A DNA stretch of 64,000 bases, taken from 2-02-FULL-55-14 sp964534125 (GTDB taxonomy: Bacteria > Bacteroidota > Ignavibacteria > UBA10030). Positions 37,588-45,575 of this stretch are shown piece by piece. Location of the stretch: assembly GCA_964534125.1 (NCBI GenBank), contig CAZHOJ010000004.1:239715-303714 (forward strand), given 5' to 3'. Positions within the stretch are counted from its first letter, which is position 1. Each line of letters starts with the position of its first letter. A program made the position numbers and the translations under genes. Under the pieces are notes generated by a model. The model was not told the DNA's origin, searched no databases, and worked only from the letters and a program-made list of their open reading frames with translations.

Positions 37588-38691
37588 CTAGATGGTAAAA
37601 ATTGGATTCGTATTCACGCGCGTGATATAGACATTCCCTGCTGCACGATGGTGCTTCATCGACTCCCGCACCCGTGCCGCGATGGCGGGGAGGACCAGAT
37701 GCTCCGTTTCCCAGTGACCGGCGTCCACGATCGCGAATCGCGGCGATGATTCCTGATGTGCGTGGTACTTCACGTCGGCGGTCACGAACACATCCGCTCC
37801 TGCCGCCCGTGCACGCCCGATCAGCTCAGCCCCGCTTCCGCCGCAGACAGCGACGGTCCTCACACGGCGGGGAGATCCCGAGACCCGGAGATGCCCGGCA
37901 CCTGTCGCCTGCTTCACCCGCCGCAGGAATGACGTGAGTGCGAGCGGACGGGGAAGAGTGCCGAGAGCTCCGAGCCCGTATGTCGGGTCCGGATTCTCGA
38001 CGGGGTACACATCATAGGCCATCTCGTCGTAGGGATGTACCGACCGGACGGCGGCGACGGTCCGTTCAAGGATGGCGCGGGGGACAACGCTCTCGATCCT
38101 GACCTCCTCGGCGGTCTCCAGCTTGCCGGTGGTGCCGATCGCCGGGCGGGCTCCCTTGCCGGCCTTGAACGTGCCGATGCCGGGCGTATTGAACGAGCAC
38201 GAACTGTACTGACCGATCACACCGGCACCGCTGTCGCTCAATGCGCGATGCACGGTGTCCGTGTGACCGACAGGCACGAAGACGGCCAGTTTGACGAGCG
38301 CGCCTTCGAGGGGCGACAGGAACCGCACATCTCTCAGTCCCAGCGCTCCTGCCAGCATCGTGTTGACGCCGCCGGTGGTGCTGTCGAGGTTCGTGTGGGC
38401 CGAGTACACGGCTATCCGGTGCTCGATGAGGCGGAGCGCGAGCGCTCCGATCCTGTCTGTTGCCGTGAGTCTCCGCGGCATCCGAAAGAAGAGCGGGTGA
38501 TGACTGATGAGAAGGTCCGTCTTCTTCCTGATCGCCTCGCTGATCACGTCGTCCGTGATGTCGAGAGCGATACCGACGCGGCGCACAGGGCGCTGTGCAT
38601 CCCCGAGCTGCAGCCCCACGTTGTCCCGTTCCCAGGCCGTCCACGGGGGGGCCCAGGTTTCCATCATTGAGATGATGTCAGCGATGGTCAT
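37588..38691 (-). CDS. NIF3-like dinuclear metal centre protein
   Basis: This 367-residue NIF3/YqfO-type protein has an inserted central domain, as in the longer bacterial forms. Metal-binding motifs are LLISHHPLFF, VYSAHTNLD and, near the end, VDAGHWETEHLVLP. AYDVYPVENPDPTYGLGALG in the middle is typical of the insert. It is often annotated as a GTP cyclohydrolase I type 2 homologue, but activity is unproven for the family. It heads the NIF3 - zinc ribbon - RNase H - rnpB series. Confidence 0.92.
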   Translation of the reverse strand: MTIADIISMMETWAPPWTAWERDNVGLQLGDAQRPVRRVGIALDITDDVISEAIRKKTDLLISHHPLFFRMPRRLTATDRIGALALRLIEHRIAVYSAHTNLDSTTGGVNTMLAGALGLRDVRFLSPLEGALVKLAVFVPVGHTDTVHRALSDSGAGVIGQYSSCSFNTPGIGTFKAGKGARPAIGTTGKLETAEEVRIESVVPRAILERTVAAVRSVHPYDEMAYDVYPVENPDPTYGLGALGTLPRPLALTSFLRRVKQATGAGHLRVSGSPRRVRTVAVCGGSGAELIGRARAAGADVFVTADVKYHAHQESSPRFAIVDAGHWETEHLVLPAIAARVRESMKHHRAAGNVYITRVNTNPIFTI

Positions 38692-38698
38692 ATGCGTA

Positions 38699-38732
38699 GA
38701 AAAGAACTGTCCCGCCGGAGAGGGCGGGACAG
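38699..38732 (-). terminator. terminator on the minus strand before the NIF3 gene
   Basis: CTGTCCCGCC and GGCGGGACAG (38707-38716 and 38723-38732) form a perfect ten-pair stem with a six-base loop. Reading the minus strand, TTCTTTTC follows directly (38706-38699). It would end transcription of the receiver-DHp gene about 140 bases downstream of its stop. Confidence 0.65.
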
Positions 38733-38872
38733 GTGGTTTGATGCTTCAGATTTTCCGGGTGGAGCGTGTCAGTATTCTCGGGGGTATTGCTTTTGTAAGC
38801 CTGTGCATTCTGGTCCGTTTCGTGAATAACGATACGGAAATCCTTGCTCAGAATCAACGGCCGGGAGAGGGG

Positions 38873-39547
38873 TCACTCAGGGGGTGACATAAGGTGTGGG
38901 TCGATCCGCTCGAAATTCGTGTCCCGCAGCCGGATGATCTCGCGTTCCACTATCGAGAACGACTGCTCGAAGGTCTCGAGCAGCTCCTTGTCCCTGGTGT
39001 CCGGCATGATGCGTTTAAGGAGGTCAACGCTGATCTTGACGGAAGCGAGGGGATTGTTGAACTCATGGCAGACCGTGACGACAAGTTCCTTGACAGCCGC
39101 CGCCCTGCTCTCCGCCATCTTCAGTCGTTTGGCGATGCTCTGCATGCCCTTCCGTGTCTGGGCCCGTTCGACGACGTTCAGAAGGGACTTGCCGAAGCTC
39201 GTGTGTGAGAGCTCGTCCTTCATCAGGAAATCCTCGACACCGATCTTCATCGCTTCGACAGCGAGGTCGAAATCCTTCTCCGCCGTAAGGAAGACGATGG
39301 GGATCCCGATGTTCCGGGAGTTAAGCTCGAGGCAGAACTCGAGCCCGGAGGACGATGGAAAGCGTGAATCCGTCACGATGATGTCATATGCCTTGGACCG
39401 ATCGAGCTCGGACAGCGCTCCGACCACGCCCTCTTTCCACACGACCCGGAACACGGAATCCGGATGACTATCCAGGTACGATTCGACCGTCCGCGCGTGC
39501 TCGGGGTCACTATCGACCAACAGGACCTGTATGTTCTTCGGTGTCAT
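38873..39547 (-). CDS. receiver-DHp protein lacking an ATPase domain
   Basis: This 224-residue signalling protein has a response-regulator receiver (about 5-125) with phospho-acceptor Asp60 in YDIIVTDSRF and the conserved Lys110. A histidine-kinase dimerisation helix pair with the H-box VCHEFNNPLAS (His161) follows. The protein ends at residue 224 without any HATPase_c domain. It may act as a phosphotransfer protein or a dimerising receiver rather than a kinase. The ATG at 39547 begins the receiver; an upstream extension is unlikely. It is divergent from a stand-alone receiver gene and an NtrC-type regulator gene. Confidence 0.85.
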   Translation of the reverse strand: MTPKNIQVLLVDSDPEHARTVESYLDSHPDSVFRVVWKEGVVGALSELDRSKAYDIIVTDSRFPSSSGLEFCLELNSRNIGIPIVFLTAEKDFDLAVEAMKIGVEDFLMKDELSHTSFGKSLLNVVERAQTRKGMQSIAKRLKMAESRAAAVKELVVTVCHEFNNPLASVKISVDLLKRIMPDTRDKELLETFEQSFSIVEREIIRLRDTNFERIDPHLMSPPE

Positions 39548-39720
39548 AGGAACTGCTCTGAACGGATGATACGCGGAGAAAAGGGAAGTTTCAATTGCCG
39601 GCGGCTCGGGGACACGCCGTTGCATTTGGGTCCGATTCTCTCTATGTTTTTTGGCGAGAAGTCATCTCACTAACCCTGGTGTCGTTGGGGAGTTAGCCGC
39701 AAAGAACCTGCATGACGTAT

Positions 39721-39761
39721 ACCTGCCTGCTGAATACCTGCAGGCAGGCCTGCAGGCAGGT
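39721..39761. repeat. tandem CCTGCAGGCAGG repeat and hairpin
   Basis: CCTGCAGGCAGG occurs twice back to back (39737-39748 and 39749-39760). ACCTGCCTGC just upstream (39721-39730) is the exact complement of GCAGGCAGGT at 39752-39761. The element can fold in more than one way and lies in the 277-bp divergent region in front of the receiver gene. It could be a repeat or a regulatory hairpin. Nothing else recognisable fills this region. Confidence 0.7.
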
Positions 39762-39824
39762 TCTCTGTGGTAAAGTATTCTTTGAGATGGCTTCGAGGGA
39801 AACCGCTTCCCGAAGGAGATGCCC

Positions 39825-40196
39825 ATGCCCGCGAAGAACAGAATACTGGTCGCTGATGACGAGGAAGCCCTTCGCACCGTCCTGAGCTCAGAGCTGGAAG
39901 GAGAAGGGTACAACGTCAAGGGTGCGGCTGACGGACAGGAGGCCATCACCCTCCTCCAGAAGCACGAGTTCGACCTCATCCTGCTGGACATCAAAATGCC
40001 GAACGTCGACGGGTTCGAAGTTCTCAAGTTCGTGAAGGAGAATGCTCCGAAGACGAAAGTGGTCATGCTCACCGGTTTTGCCGATCTTAAGAACGCGATA
40101 GAATCGAAAAAACTCGGCGCGGAGGACTTCATCAGCAAGCCGTACGACCTTGTCGACCTCCTCACCACCGTCGAGCGCGTTCTCTCCACAGACTGA
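39825..40196 (+). CDS. stand-alone response regulator receiver protein
   Basis: This 123-residue single-domain receiver (CheY/Spo0F-like) has the acidic pocket LVADDEE, phospho-acceptor Asp in LILLDIKMPNVDG, the Thr of MLTGF and the Lys of FISKPY. There is no output domain, so it probably relays phosphate or acts by protein contact. The ATG at 39825 was chosen because GAAGGAG ends six bases upstream; the ATG at 39819 is too close. It lies 22 bp upstream of the NtrC-type regulator gene. Confidence 0.93.
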   Translation: MPAKNRILVADDEEALRTVLSSELEGEGYNVKGAADGQEAITLLQKHEFDLILLDIKMPNVDGFEVLKFVKENAPKTKVVMLTGFADLKNAIESKKLGAEDFISKPYDLVDLLTTVERVLSTD

Positions 40197-40218
40197 TCCA
40201 CGCCCTCCCGGACCCCCG

Positions 40219-41568
40219 ATGGCAGGTGCTCACAACATCCTCCTCGTCGACGACGAGGAAAGCGTTACCTTTCTGCTCCAGACCGAGTTCGAAGAGCATC
40301 CGGAGTTTGCGGTGGATACCGCACGCGACGGCATCGAGGCGATGAACCTCGTCCGGACACGCGTCTATGATGTTGCCATTCTGGACATCTCCATGCCGCG
40401 CGTGGATGGCCTCGAGGTCCTGCGATTCATCAAGGAGACCAGCCCGGCCACGCAGGTCATCATGCTTACCGCACGCGCAGATGTGCGGAATGCCATCGAA
40501 TCGATGCGCTATGGCGCGTACGACTTTCTCTCCAAACCCTACGAGTTCGCCGAGGTCCTCGCCGTCGTACGACGCGCGATCGAGCATCGGGGACTTCTCA
40601 TCGATAAAGAGGTCAGTCAGACGGGCCGGCCGGGGGAGCTCATCGGAACTGCCCCGACCTTTCTCAATGCCGTCTCCAAAGCGAAGCGCGTCGCCCAGAG
40701 CGAGGCGTATGTCCTGATCCTCGGCGAGAGCGGCACGGGCAAAGAGCTGTTCGCGCAGCTCATCCATCAGGAGAGCACGCGCAAGAACGAGCCCTTCATT
40801 GCCGTGAACTGTGCCGCAATGCCCGATCAGCTCCTGGAGAGCGAGCTCTTCGGGCATGAGAAAGGGGCGTTCACCTCTGCAGTCAAAACGAAGGAAGGAC
40901 TTGTCGAGATCGCGAACGGAGGGACTCTCTTCCTCGACGAGGTGGGGGACATCAGCCCACTCGTGCAGCCGAAGCTCCTGCGTTTTCTGGAGACCGGAGA
41001 GTTCCGGCGGGTGGGGGGCACATCGACCAAGAAAGTGAATGTGCGGGTCATCTCCGCGACGAACAAGAACCTCGAACAGGAGGTCAAGGCCGGACGGTTC
41101 AGAGACGACCTGCTGTTCCGCCTTAATGTTGTGAGCTTGCCGCTTCCTCCGCTCCGTGAGCGGAAGGAGGATATTCCGGTGCTGGTTCAGCACTTCGCAC
41201 AGCGACGATCCCGGACGAAGACCTTCAGCCCGGCCACTATATCCCATCTGCAGGAATATGAATGGCCGGGAAACATCAGGGAGCTTGAACACGTGGTCGA
41301 AGGTGCGCTCGCACTGACGCAACAGGAGGTCATCGAGATAGAAGACCTCTGGGTCAATGCCGCCCTGCAGTCCCGCAGGGAACGCTCCGCCACGGATGAC
41401 CACCGGCCTGACGATGTGATCCTCTCGCTGGAGGAGGTCGAAAAACGGCACATCAAACGTGCATTGGCCGCCCACGACTGGAACAGGGCGAAAACCGCAA
41501 AAACTCTGGGGATAACGCCCAAGACCCTCTACCTCAAGATCAGGAAGTACGGTCTGCAGGAGGAATGA
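40219..41568 (+). CDS. sigma-54-type response regulator with GAFTSA variant
   Basis: This 449-residue NtrC-type protein has a receiver with Asp56 and Lys106, an AAA+ domain (Walker A GESGTGKE at 169-176, Walker B TLFLDEVGD, RFRDDLLFRLNV, WPGNIRELEHV) and a C-terminal Fis-type helix-turn-helix (NRAKTAKTLGITPKTLYLKI). The sigma-54-contacting loop reads GAFTSA at residues 216-221 instead of the usual GAFTGA. The start at 40219 has no strong ribosome binding site; coupling to the receiver gene is likely. Its target genes are unknown. Confidence 0.93.
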   Translation: MAGAHNILLVDDEESVTFLLQTEFEEHPEFAVDTARDGIEAMNLVRTRVYDVAILDISMPRVDGLEVLRFIKETSPATQVIMLTARADVRNAIESMRYGAYDFLSKPYEFAEVLAVVRRAIEHRGLLIDKEVSQTGRPGELIGTAPTFLNAVSKAKRVAQSEAYVLILGESGTGKELFAQLIHQESTRKNEPFIAVNCAAMPDQLLESELFGHEKGAFTSAVKTKEGLVEIANGGTLFLDEVGDISPLVQPKLLRFLETGEFRRVGGTSTKKVNVRVISATNKNLEQEVKAGRFRDDLLFRLNVVSLPLPPLRERKEDIPVLVQHFAQRRSRTKTFSPATISHLQEYEWPGNIRELEHVVEGALALTQQEVIEIEDLWVNAALQSRRERSATDDHRPDDVILSLEEVEKRHIKRALAAHDWNRAKTAKTLGITPKTLYLKIRKYGLQEE

Positions 41569-41660
41569 TTTTTTCAGACACGAGTGAAACTTCCTTCCCG
41601 TGCCCGGCGTAGAATAATTCGGGAAACGGAAGAAGATCATTCCCGAATCTCCTTCTTACC

Positions 41661-41716
41661 GGAGCCAGTTATCGGATACTTGTGGTGGGGTGTTCCGAGA
41701 CACTGGCTCCTCCTTT
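41661..41716 (+). terminator. terminator-like stem-loop after the NtrC-type gene
   Basis: GGAGCCAGT (41661-41669) is the exact complement of ACTGGCTCC (41702-41710), with an inner TCGGA/TCCGA pairing and a TCCTTTT tail. It lies in the 283-bp gap before the glutaryl-CoA dehydrogenase gene, about 95 bp after the regulator ends. The gap holds no convincing gene. Confidence 0.55.
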
Positions 41717-41851
41717 TGTACCCCCCGCCGTTCGGCCACATTCCTTGATTCTGCTCTGATTTGTCGGTACACTACGTGACTCGGAAGGCAAAAACCTCCT
41801 CAAAATCGGCCTTCCTTCCCAAATATCCGGACAATCCCCCCAAGCACGCAT

Positions 41852-43015
41852 ATGTCTAAGATCCTTGACTACTACGATATTAACTCCCTGCTCACCGAAG
41901 AAGAACGTCTCGCCAGGGACACCGTCCGAGAGTTCGTCGATGAAAAGGTCCTTCCCATCATCGAAAAACACTACCGCGAAGGGACCTATCCGCTCGAGAT
42001 CGTTCCGGCGATGGCGGAGATAGGGCTTCTCGGGCCGACGCTGCCTGCAGAGTATGGCGGTGCGGAGATGAACAACGTGGCCTACGGCCTCGTGATGCAG
42101 GAACTGGAGCGGGGCGACAGCGGCGTACGCTCGTTCGCCTCGGTGCAGAGCGGGCTGGTCATCTATCCGATCTTCACGTTCGGCTCGGAAGAGCAGAAGA
42201 AGCACTGGCTTCCCAGGCTCACGAAGGGCGAGGCGATCGGCTGTTTCGGTCTGACGGAGCCCGATTTCGGGTCCAATCCCGGCGGGATGGTCACCCGTGC
42301 AGAGAAGAAGGACGGCGGCTACGTCCTGAACGGGGCCAAAATGTGGATCACCAACGGAACGCTCGCCGACGTTGCAGTGGTCTGGGCGAAGCTGGACGGC
42401 GAGATCAGAGGCTTCCTTGTCGAGAAGGGAACGAAGGGATTCGAGGCGCCGGAGATGAAAGGAAAGCACTCGCTCAGGGCCTCGGTCACCTCGGAGCTCG
42501 TGTTCCAGGATTGCTTCATTCCCGAGTCGAACATGCTGCCCGATGCCAAAGGCCTGAAGGCGCCTCTGATGTGCCTGAGCCAGGCCCGCTACGGCATCGC
42601 GTGGGGAGCGATCGGCTCCGCGATGGCCTGCTATGAGACAGCGCTCGACTACTCGAAATCCCGCATCCAGTTCGATAAGCCGATCGCAGGATTCCAGATG
42701 ACGCAGGAGAAGCTCGTGTACATGGTCACGGAGATCACGAAGGCACAGCTTCTCTGTCTGCAGCTGGCGTGGCTCAAGGACAAGGGGAAGGCTAAGTTCA
42801 CGCAGATCTCCCTCGCAAAACGGAACAACGTCTACCACGCCCTGGAGATCGCCCGCACAGCGAGGGAGATCCTCGGAGCGAACGGTATCCTGGACGAATA
42901 CCCTGTCATGCGTCACAGCGCGAACCTCGAGTCGGTCAAGACGTACGAGGGGACACACGAGATGCATACGCTCATCATCGGCGAGGATGTCACCGGCCTC
43001 GCTGCATTCAAATAA
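41852..43015 (+). CDS. acyl-CoA dehydrogenase, glutaryl-CoA dehydrogenase type
   Basis: This 387-residue FAD enzyme has the features of glutaryl-CoA dehydrogenase: FASVQSGLVIYPIFTFGSEEQK, CFGLTEPDFGSNPGGM, KMWITNGTLAD and the C-terminal VKTYEGTHEMHTLIIGEDVTG with the catalytic Glu. It would oxidise and decarboxylate glutaryl-CoA to crotonyl-CoA in lysine/tryptophan or aromatic-acid breakdown. Length is normal. It is the first of five closely spaced genes (gaps 5, 10, 4 and -4 bp), most of them not functionally related. Confidence 0.9.
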   Translation: MSKILDYYDINSLLTEEERLARDTVREFVDEKVLPIIEKHYREGTYPLEIVPAMAEIGLLGPTLPAEYGGAEMNNVAYGLVMQELERGDSGVRSFASVQSGLVIYPIFTFGSEEQKKHWLPRLTKGEAIGCFGLTEPDFGSNPGGMVTRAEKKDGGYVLNGAKMWITNGTLADVAVVWAKLDGEIRGFLVEKGTKGFEAPEMKGKHSLRASVTSELVFQDCFIPESNMLPDAKGLKAPLMCLSQARYGIAWGAIGSAMACYETALDYSKSRIQFDKPIAGFQMTQEKLVYMVTEITKAQLLCLQLAWLKDKGKAKFTQISLAKRNNVYHALEIARTAREILGANGILDEYPVMRHSANLESVKTYEGTHEMHTLIIGEDVTGLAAFK

Positions 43016-43020
43016 GGTCT

Positions 43021-44490
43021 ATGCGCACGCCCCGTACCTCGAAGATCGTTCAGGAAGCCATCACGTTCGATGATGTCCTTCTGCTGCCCGCAGAATCGGA
43101 CGTCCTTCCGCGCGACGCTGTCCTCGCGACGCGGCTGACATCGAACATTACGCTGAACATCCCGCTCCTGAGCGCTGCGATGGATACGGTCACCGAGTCG
43201 GCAATGGCGATTGCCATGGCGCGCGAAGGGGGAATGGGCATCCTCCACAAGAACATGTCGATCCAGAAGCAGGCGGAGAACGTCGACAAGGTGAAGCGGT
43301 CGGAGAGCGGCATGATCCAGAAGCCGATCACGCTCGCTCCCGAGCAGACGATACGCGAAGCGCTCGAGGTGATGAAGAAGTACAGGGTCTCAGGCATCCC
43401 GATCGTACGGGACGAGATGCTCGTGGGTATCCTGACCAACCGCGACCTCCGGTTCGAGCTGAACGTCGGACAGAAGATCGGAAACGCGATGACGAAGGAG
43501 AACCTCATCACGGCGCCGGTGGGCACGACGCTCGAGGAGGCCGAGAGCATCCTGCAGAAGAACAGGATCGAGAAGCTGCCGGTGGTGGACAAACAGGGAC
43601 GGCTCAAAGGGCTCATCACGTTCAAGGACATCCAGAAGAAGAAGCACTTCCCGTCGGCATGCAAGGACGCTCACGGACGGTTGCGTGTCGGGGCCGGCGT
43701 CGGTATCACCCATGATACGCTGGAGCGGGCCCAGGCGCTCGTCGAGGCAGGGGTCGATGTGATCGTGGTCGATACGGCGCACGGACATTCACGCGGCGTC
43801 ATCGAGGCGGTGAAGGTGCTGAAGAAGAAGCTCTCCGTCGACCTCATCGCCGGCAACGTAGCGACGGCGGAAGGGACGCGGGCGCTCATCCGTGCAGGAG
43901 TCGATTGTGTGAAGATCGGCATCGGGCCCGGGTCCATCTGTACGACGCGCGTCGTCGCAGGGGTGGGCGTTCCCCAGATCACAGCCGTCATGGAATGCTC
44001 CGCAGAGGCCCGCAAGGCGAAGATCCCCATCATCGCAGACGGCGGCATCAAACAGACGGGAGACATCCCAAAGGCCATCGCCGCCGGCGCAGACTCGGTG
44101 ATGATCGGCGGCATGTTCGCCGGCGTGGACGAAAGTCCGGGCGAGACCGTGCTCTACGAAGGGCGTTCCTACAAGATCTATCGTGGCATGGGATCGATGG
44201 GCGCTATGAAGGCCGGAAGCAGCGACCGCTATTTTCAGGATGTCGAGGACGATCTTCCAAAGCTCGTACCCGAAGGGATCGAAGGGAGAGTGCCGTACAA
44301 AGGACCGCTCTCCGACACCATCTATCAGATGGTCGGCGGCCTTCGGTCGGCGATGGGCTATACCGGTTGCCGGACCATTCCCCAACTCCAGCGGAACGGC
44401 CGCTTCACGCGCATGACCGAGGCGGGTTTCCGGGAGAGCCATCCGCACGGGATCTCGATCACAAAAGAAGCCCCGAATTACCACCTCTGA
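43021..44490 (+). CDS. guaB: inosine-5'-monophosphate dehydrogenase
   Basis: This 489-residue IMPDH catalyses the first committed step of GMP synthesis. Two CBS domains (about 95-205) are inserted in the barrel. The catalytic loop GPGSICTTRVVAG holds the active Cys, and YRGMGSMGAM and a C-terminal flap are present. TFDDVLLLPAESDVLP at the N terminus is diagnostic. Length is normal. It starts 5 bp after the acyl-CoA dehydrogenase gene, and purD lies in the same gene run, so purine synthesis genes share the unit. Confidence 0.98.
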   Translation: MRTPRTSKIVQEAITFDDVLLLPAESDVLPRDAVLATRLTSNITLNIPLLSAAMDTVTESAMAIAMAREGGMGILHKNMSIQKQAENVDKVKRSESGMIQKPITLAPEQTIREALEVMKKYRVSGIPIVRDEMLVGILTNRDLRFELNVGQKIGNAMTKENLITAPVGTTLEEAESILQKNRIEKLPVVDKQGRLKGLITFKDIQKKKHFPSACKDAHGRLRVGAGVGITHDTLERAQALVEAGVDVIVVDTAHGHSRGVIEAVKVLKKKLSVDLIAGNVATAEGTRALIRAGVDCVKIGIGPGSICTTRVVAGVGVPQITAVMECSAEARKAKIPIIADGGIKQTGDIPKAIAAGADSVMIGGMFAGVDESPGETVLYEGRSYKIYRGMGSMGAMKAGSSDRYFQDVEDDLPKLVPEGIEGRVPYKGPLSDTIYQMVGGLRSAMGYTGCRTIPQLQRNGRFTRMTEAGFRESHPHGISITKEAPNYHL

Positions 44491-44500
44491 TCACAGTACC

Positions 44501-45571
44501 ATGACCCCCACGCGGCTCGAAGCGCTACGGCACACCATGCGGTCGGGCCGGGTGGATGCAGTTCTCATCACCCACCTTCCTCACGTTCGCTATCTCACAG
44601 GATTCTCCGGCTCCAATGCGTGCTGCCTCGTGACGCAGACGTTGCACTGGTTTGCCACCGATCCACGCTACGCAACGCAGGTCGCAGATGAGGTCACCGG
44701 AGCACAGGTCATCGTCGTCAAGGGACCGCTCGCTTCCGCGTTGGTTCGGAAGGGGCGCCTCCGGGCAAGGGCCCGGATCGGGTATGCGTCGTTCCGGACG
44801 TCTGTCGGGTTGTATGGCCAGCTTCGGGCGCTCAGGCCGCAAGCTTCCTGGGTGCCTATGGACGCAACGCTCGACGAGCTCTTCTCCGTCAAGAATGAGG
44901 ATGAGCTCGGGGCGATTCAGGCCGCAGCAGCGATCAGCGATGAGGTGTTTGGGGAGATCCTCGGGTGGATGCACCCTGGCATGCGCGAAGCGGATGTGGC
45001 CGCGGAGATCACCTACCGGCAGCGCAGGAAGGGAGCAGAAGGCGACGCCTTCGAGCCGATCGTCGCAAGCGGGGAGCGGGGAGCACTGCCGCATGCCCGG
45101 GCCTCTGCGAAGCGCATCCGGAAAGGGGATCTCGTCACCCTTGATTTCGGCTGCGTCATCAATGGCTACTGCAGCGATATCACGCGAACTGTCGCGGTGG
45201 GTCAGGTCTCACGTAAGTTGCGCTCTATGTACGAAGCTGTCCTTGCGGCGCAGCTCTCTGCCCTGGCTGCCGTGCAGCATGGCGTTCCCGGGCGCGCCGT
45301 GGATGCCGTCGCACGCCGGGTCCTTCGTGAACGCAAACTGGCTCAGTGGTTCCGGCATTCCCTCGGTCATGGCCTGGGTCTCGAGGTACATGAAATACCT
45401 CGGCTCGCTCCACGCAGTGCTGACACGCTCACGGAGGGACAGGTGGTGACCGTTGAGCCCGGAGTCTATGTGCCCGGCCTCGGCGGAGTACGGATCGAGG
45501 ATGATGTTCGTGTCACCCGGACCGGCATCGAGCTTCTGACCCATTCTCCCAAGGGACTCATCGTTCTATAG
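44501..45571 (+). CDS. M24 family Xaa-Pro aminopeptidase
   Basis: This 356-residue aminopeptidase-P-like enzyme has an N-terminal creatinase-like domain (VRYLTGFSGSNACCLV) and a C-terminal pita-bread domain with the metal ligands: VTLDFGCVINGYCSDITRT (two Asp), SLGHGLGLEVHE (His), VTVEPGVYVPG (Glu) and GVRIEDDV (Glu). It removes N-terminal residues preceding proline, in the cytoplasm. It starts 10 bp after guaB. Confidence 0.93.
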   Translation: MTPTRLEALRHTMRSGRVDAVLITHLPHVRYLTGFSGSNACCLVTQTLHWFATDPRYATQVADEVTGAQVIVVKGPLASALVRKGRLRARARIGYASFRTSVGLYGQLRALRPQASWVPMDATLDELFSVKNEDELGAIQAAAAISDEVFGEILGWMHPGMREADVAAEITYRQRRKGAEGDAFEPIVASGERGALPHARASAKRIRKGDLVTLDFGCVINGYCSDITRTVAVGQVSRKLRSMYEAVLAAQLSALAAVQHGVPGRAVDAVARRVLRERKLAQWFRHSLGHGLGLEVHEIPRLAPRSADTLTEGQVVTVEPGVYVPGLGGVRIEDDVRVTRTGIELLTHSPKGLIVL

Positions 45572-45575
45572 TATC

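Noticed and set aside
40162..41640. A 492-codon antisense frame over the NtrC-type gene
   Set aside because: It mirrors the coding gene exactly and shows no family features; it is the expected shadow of GC-rich third positions.
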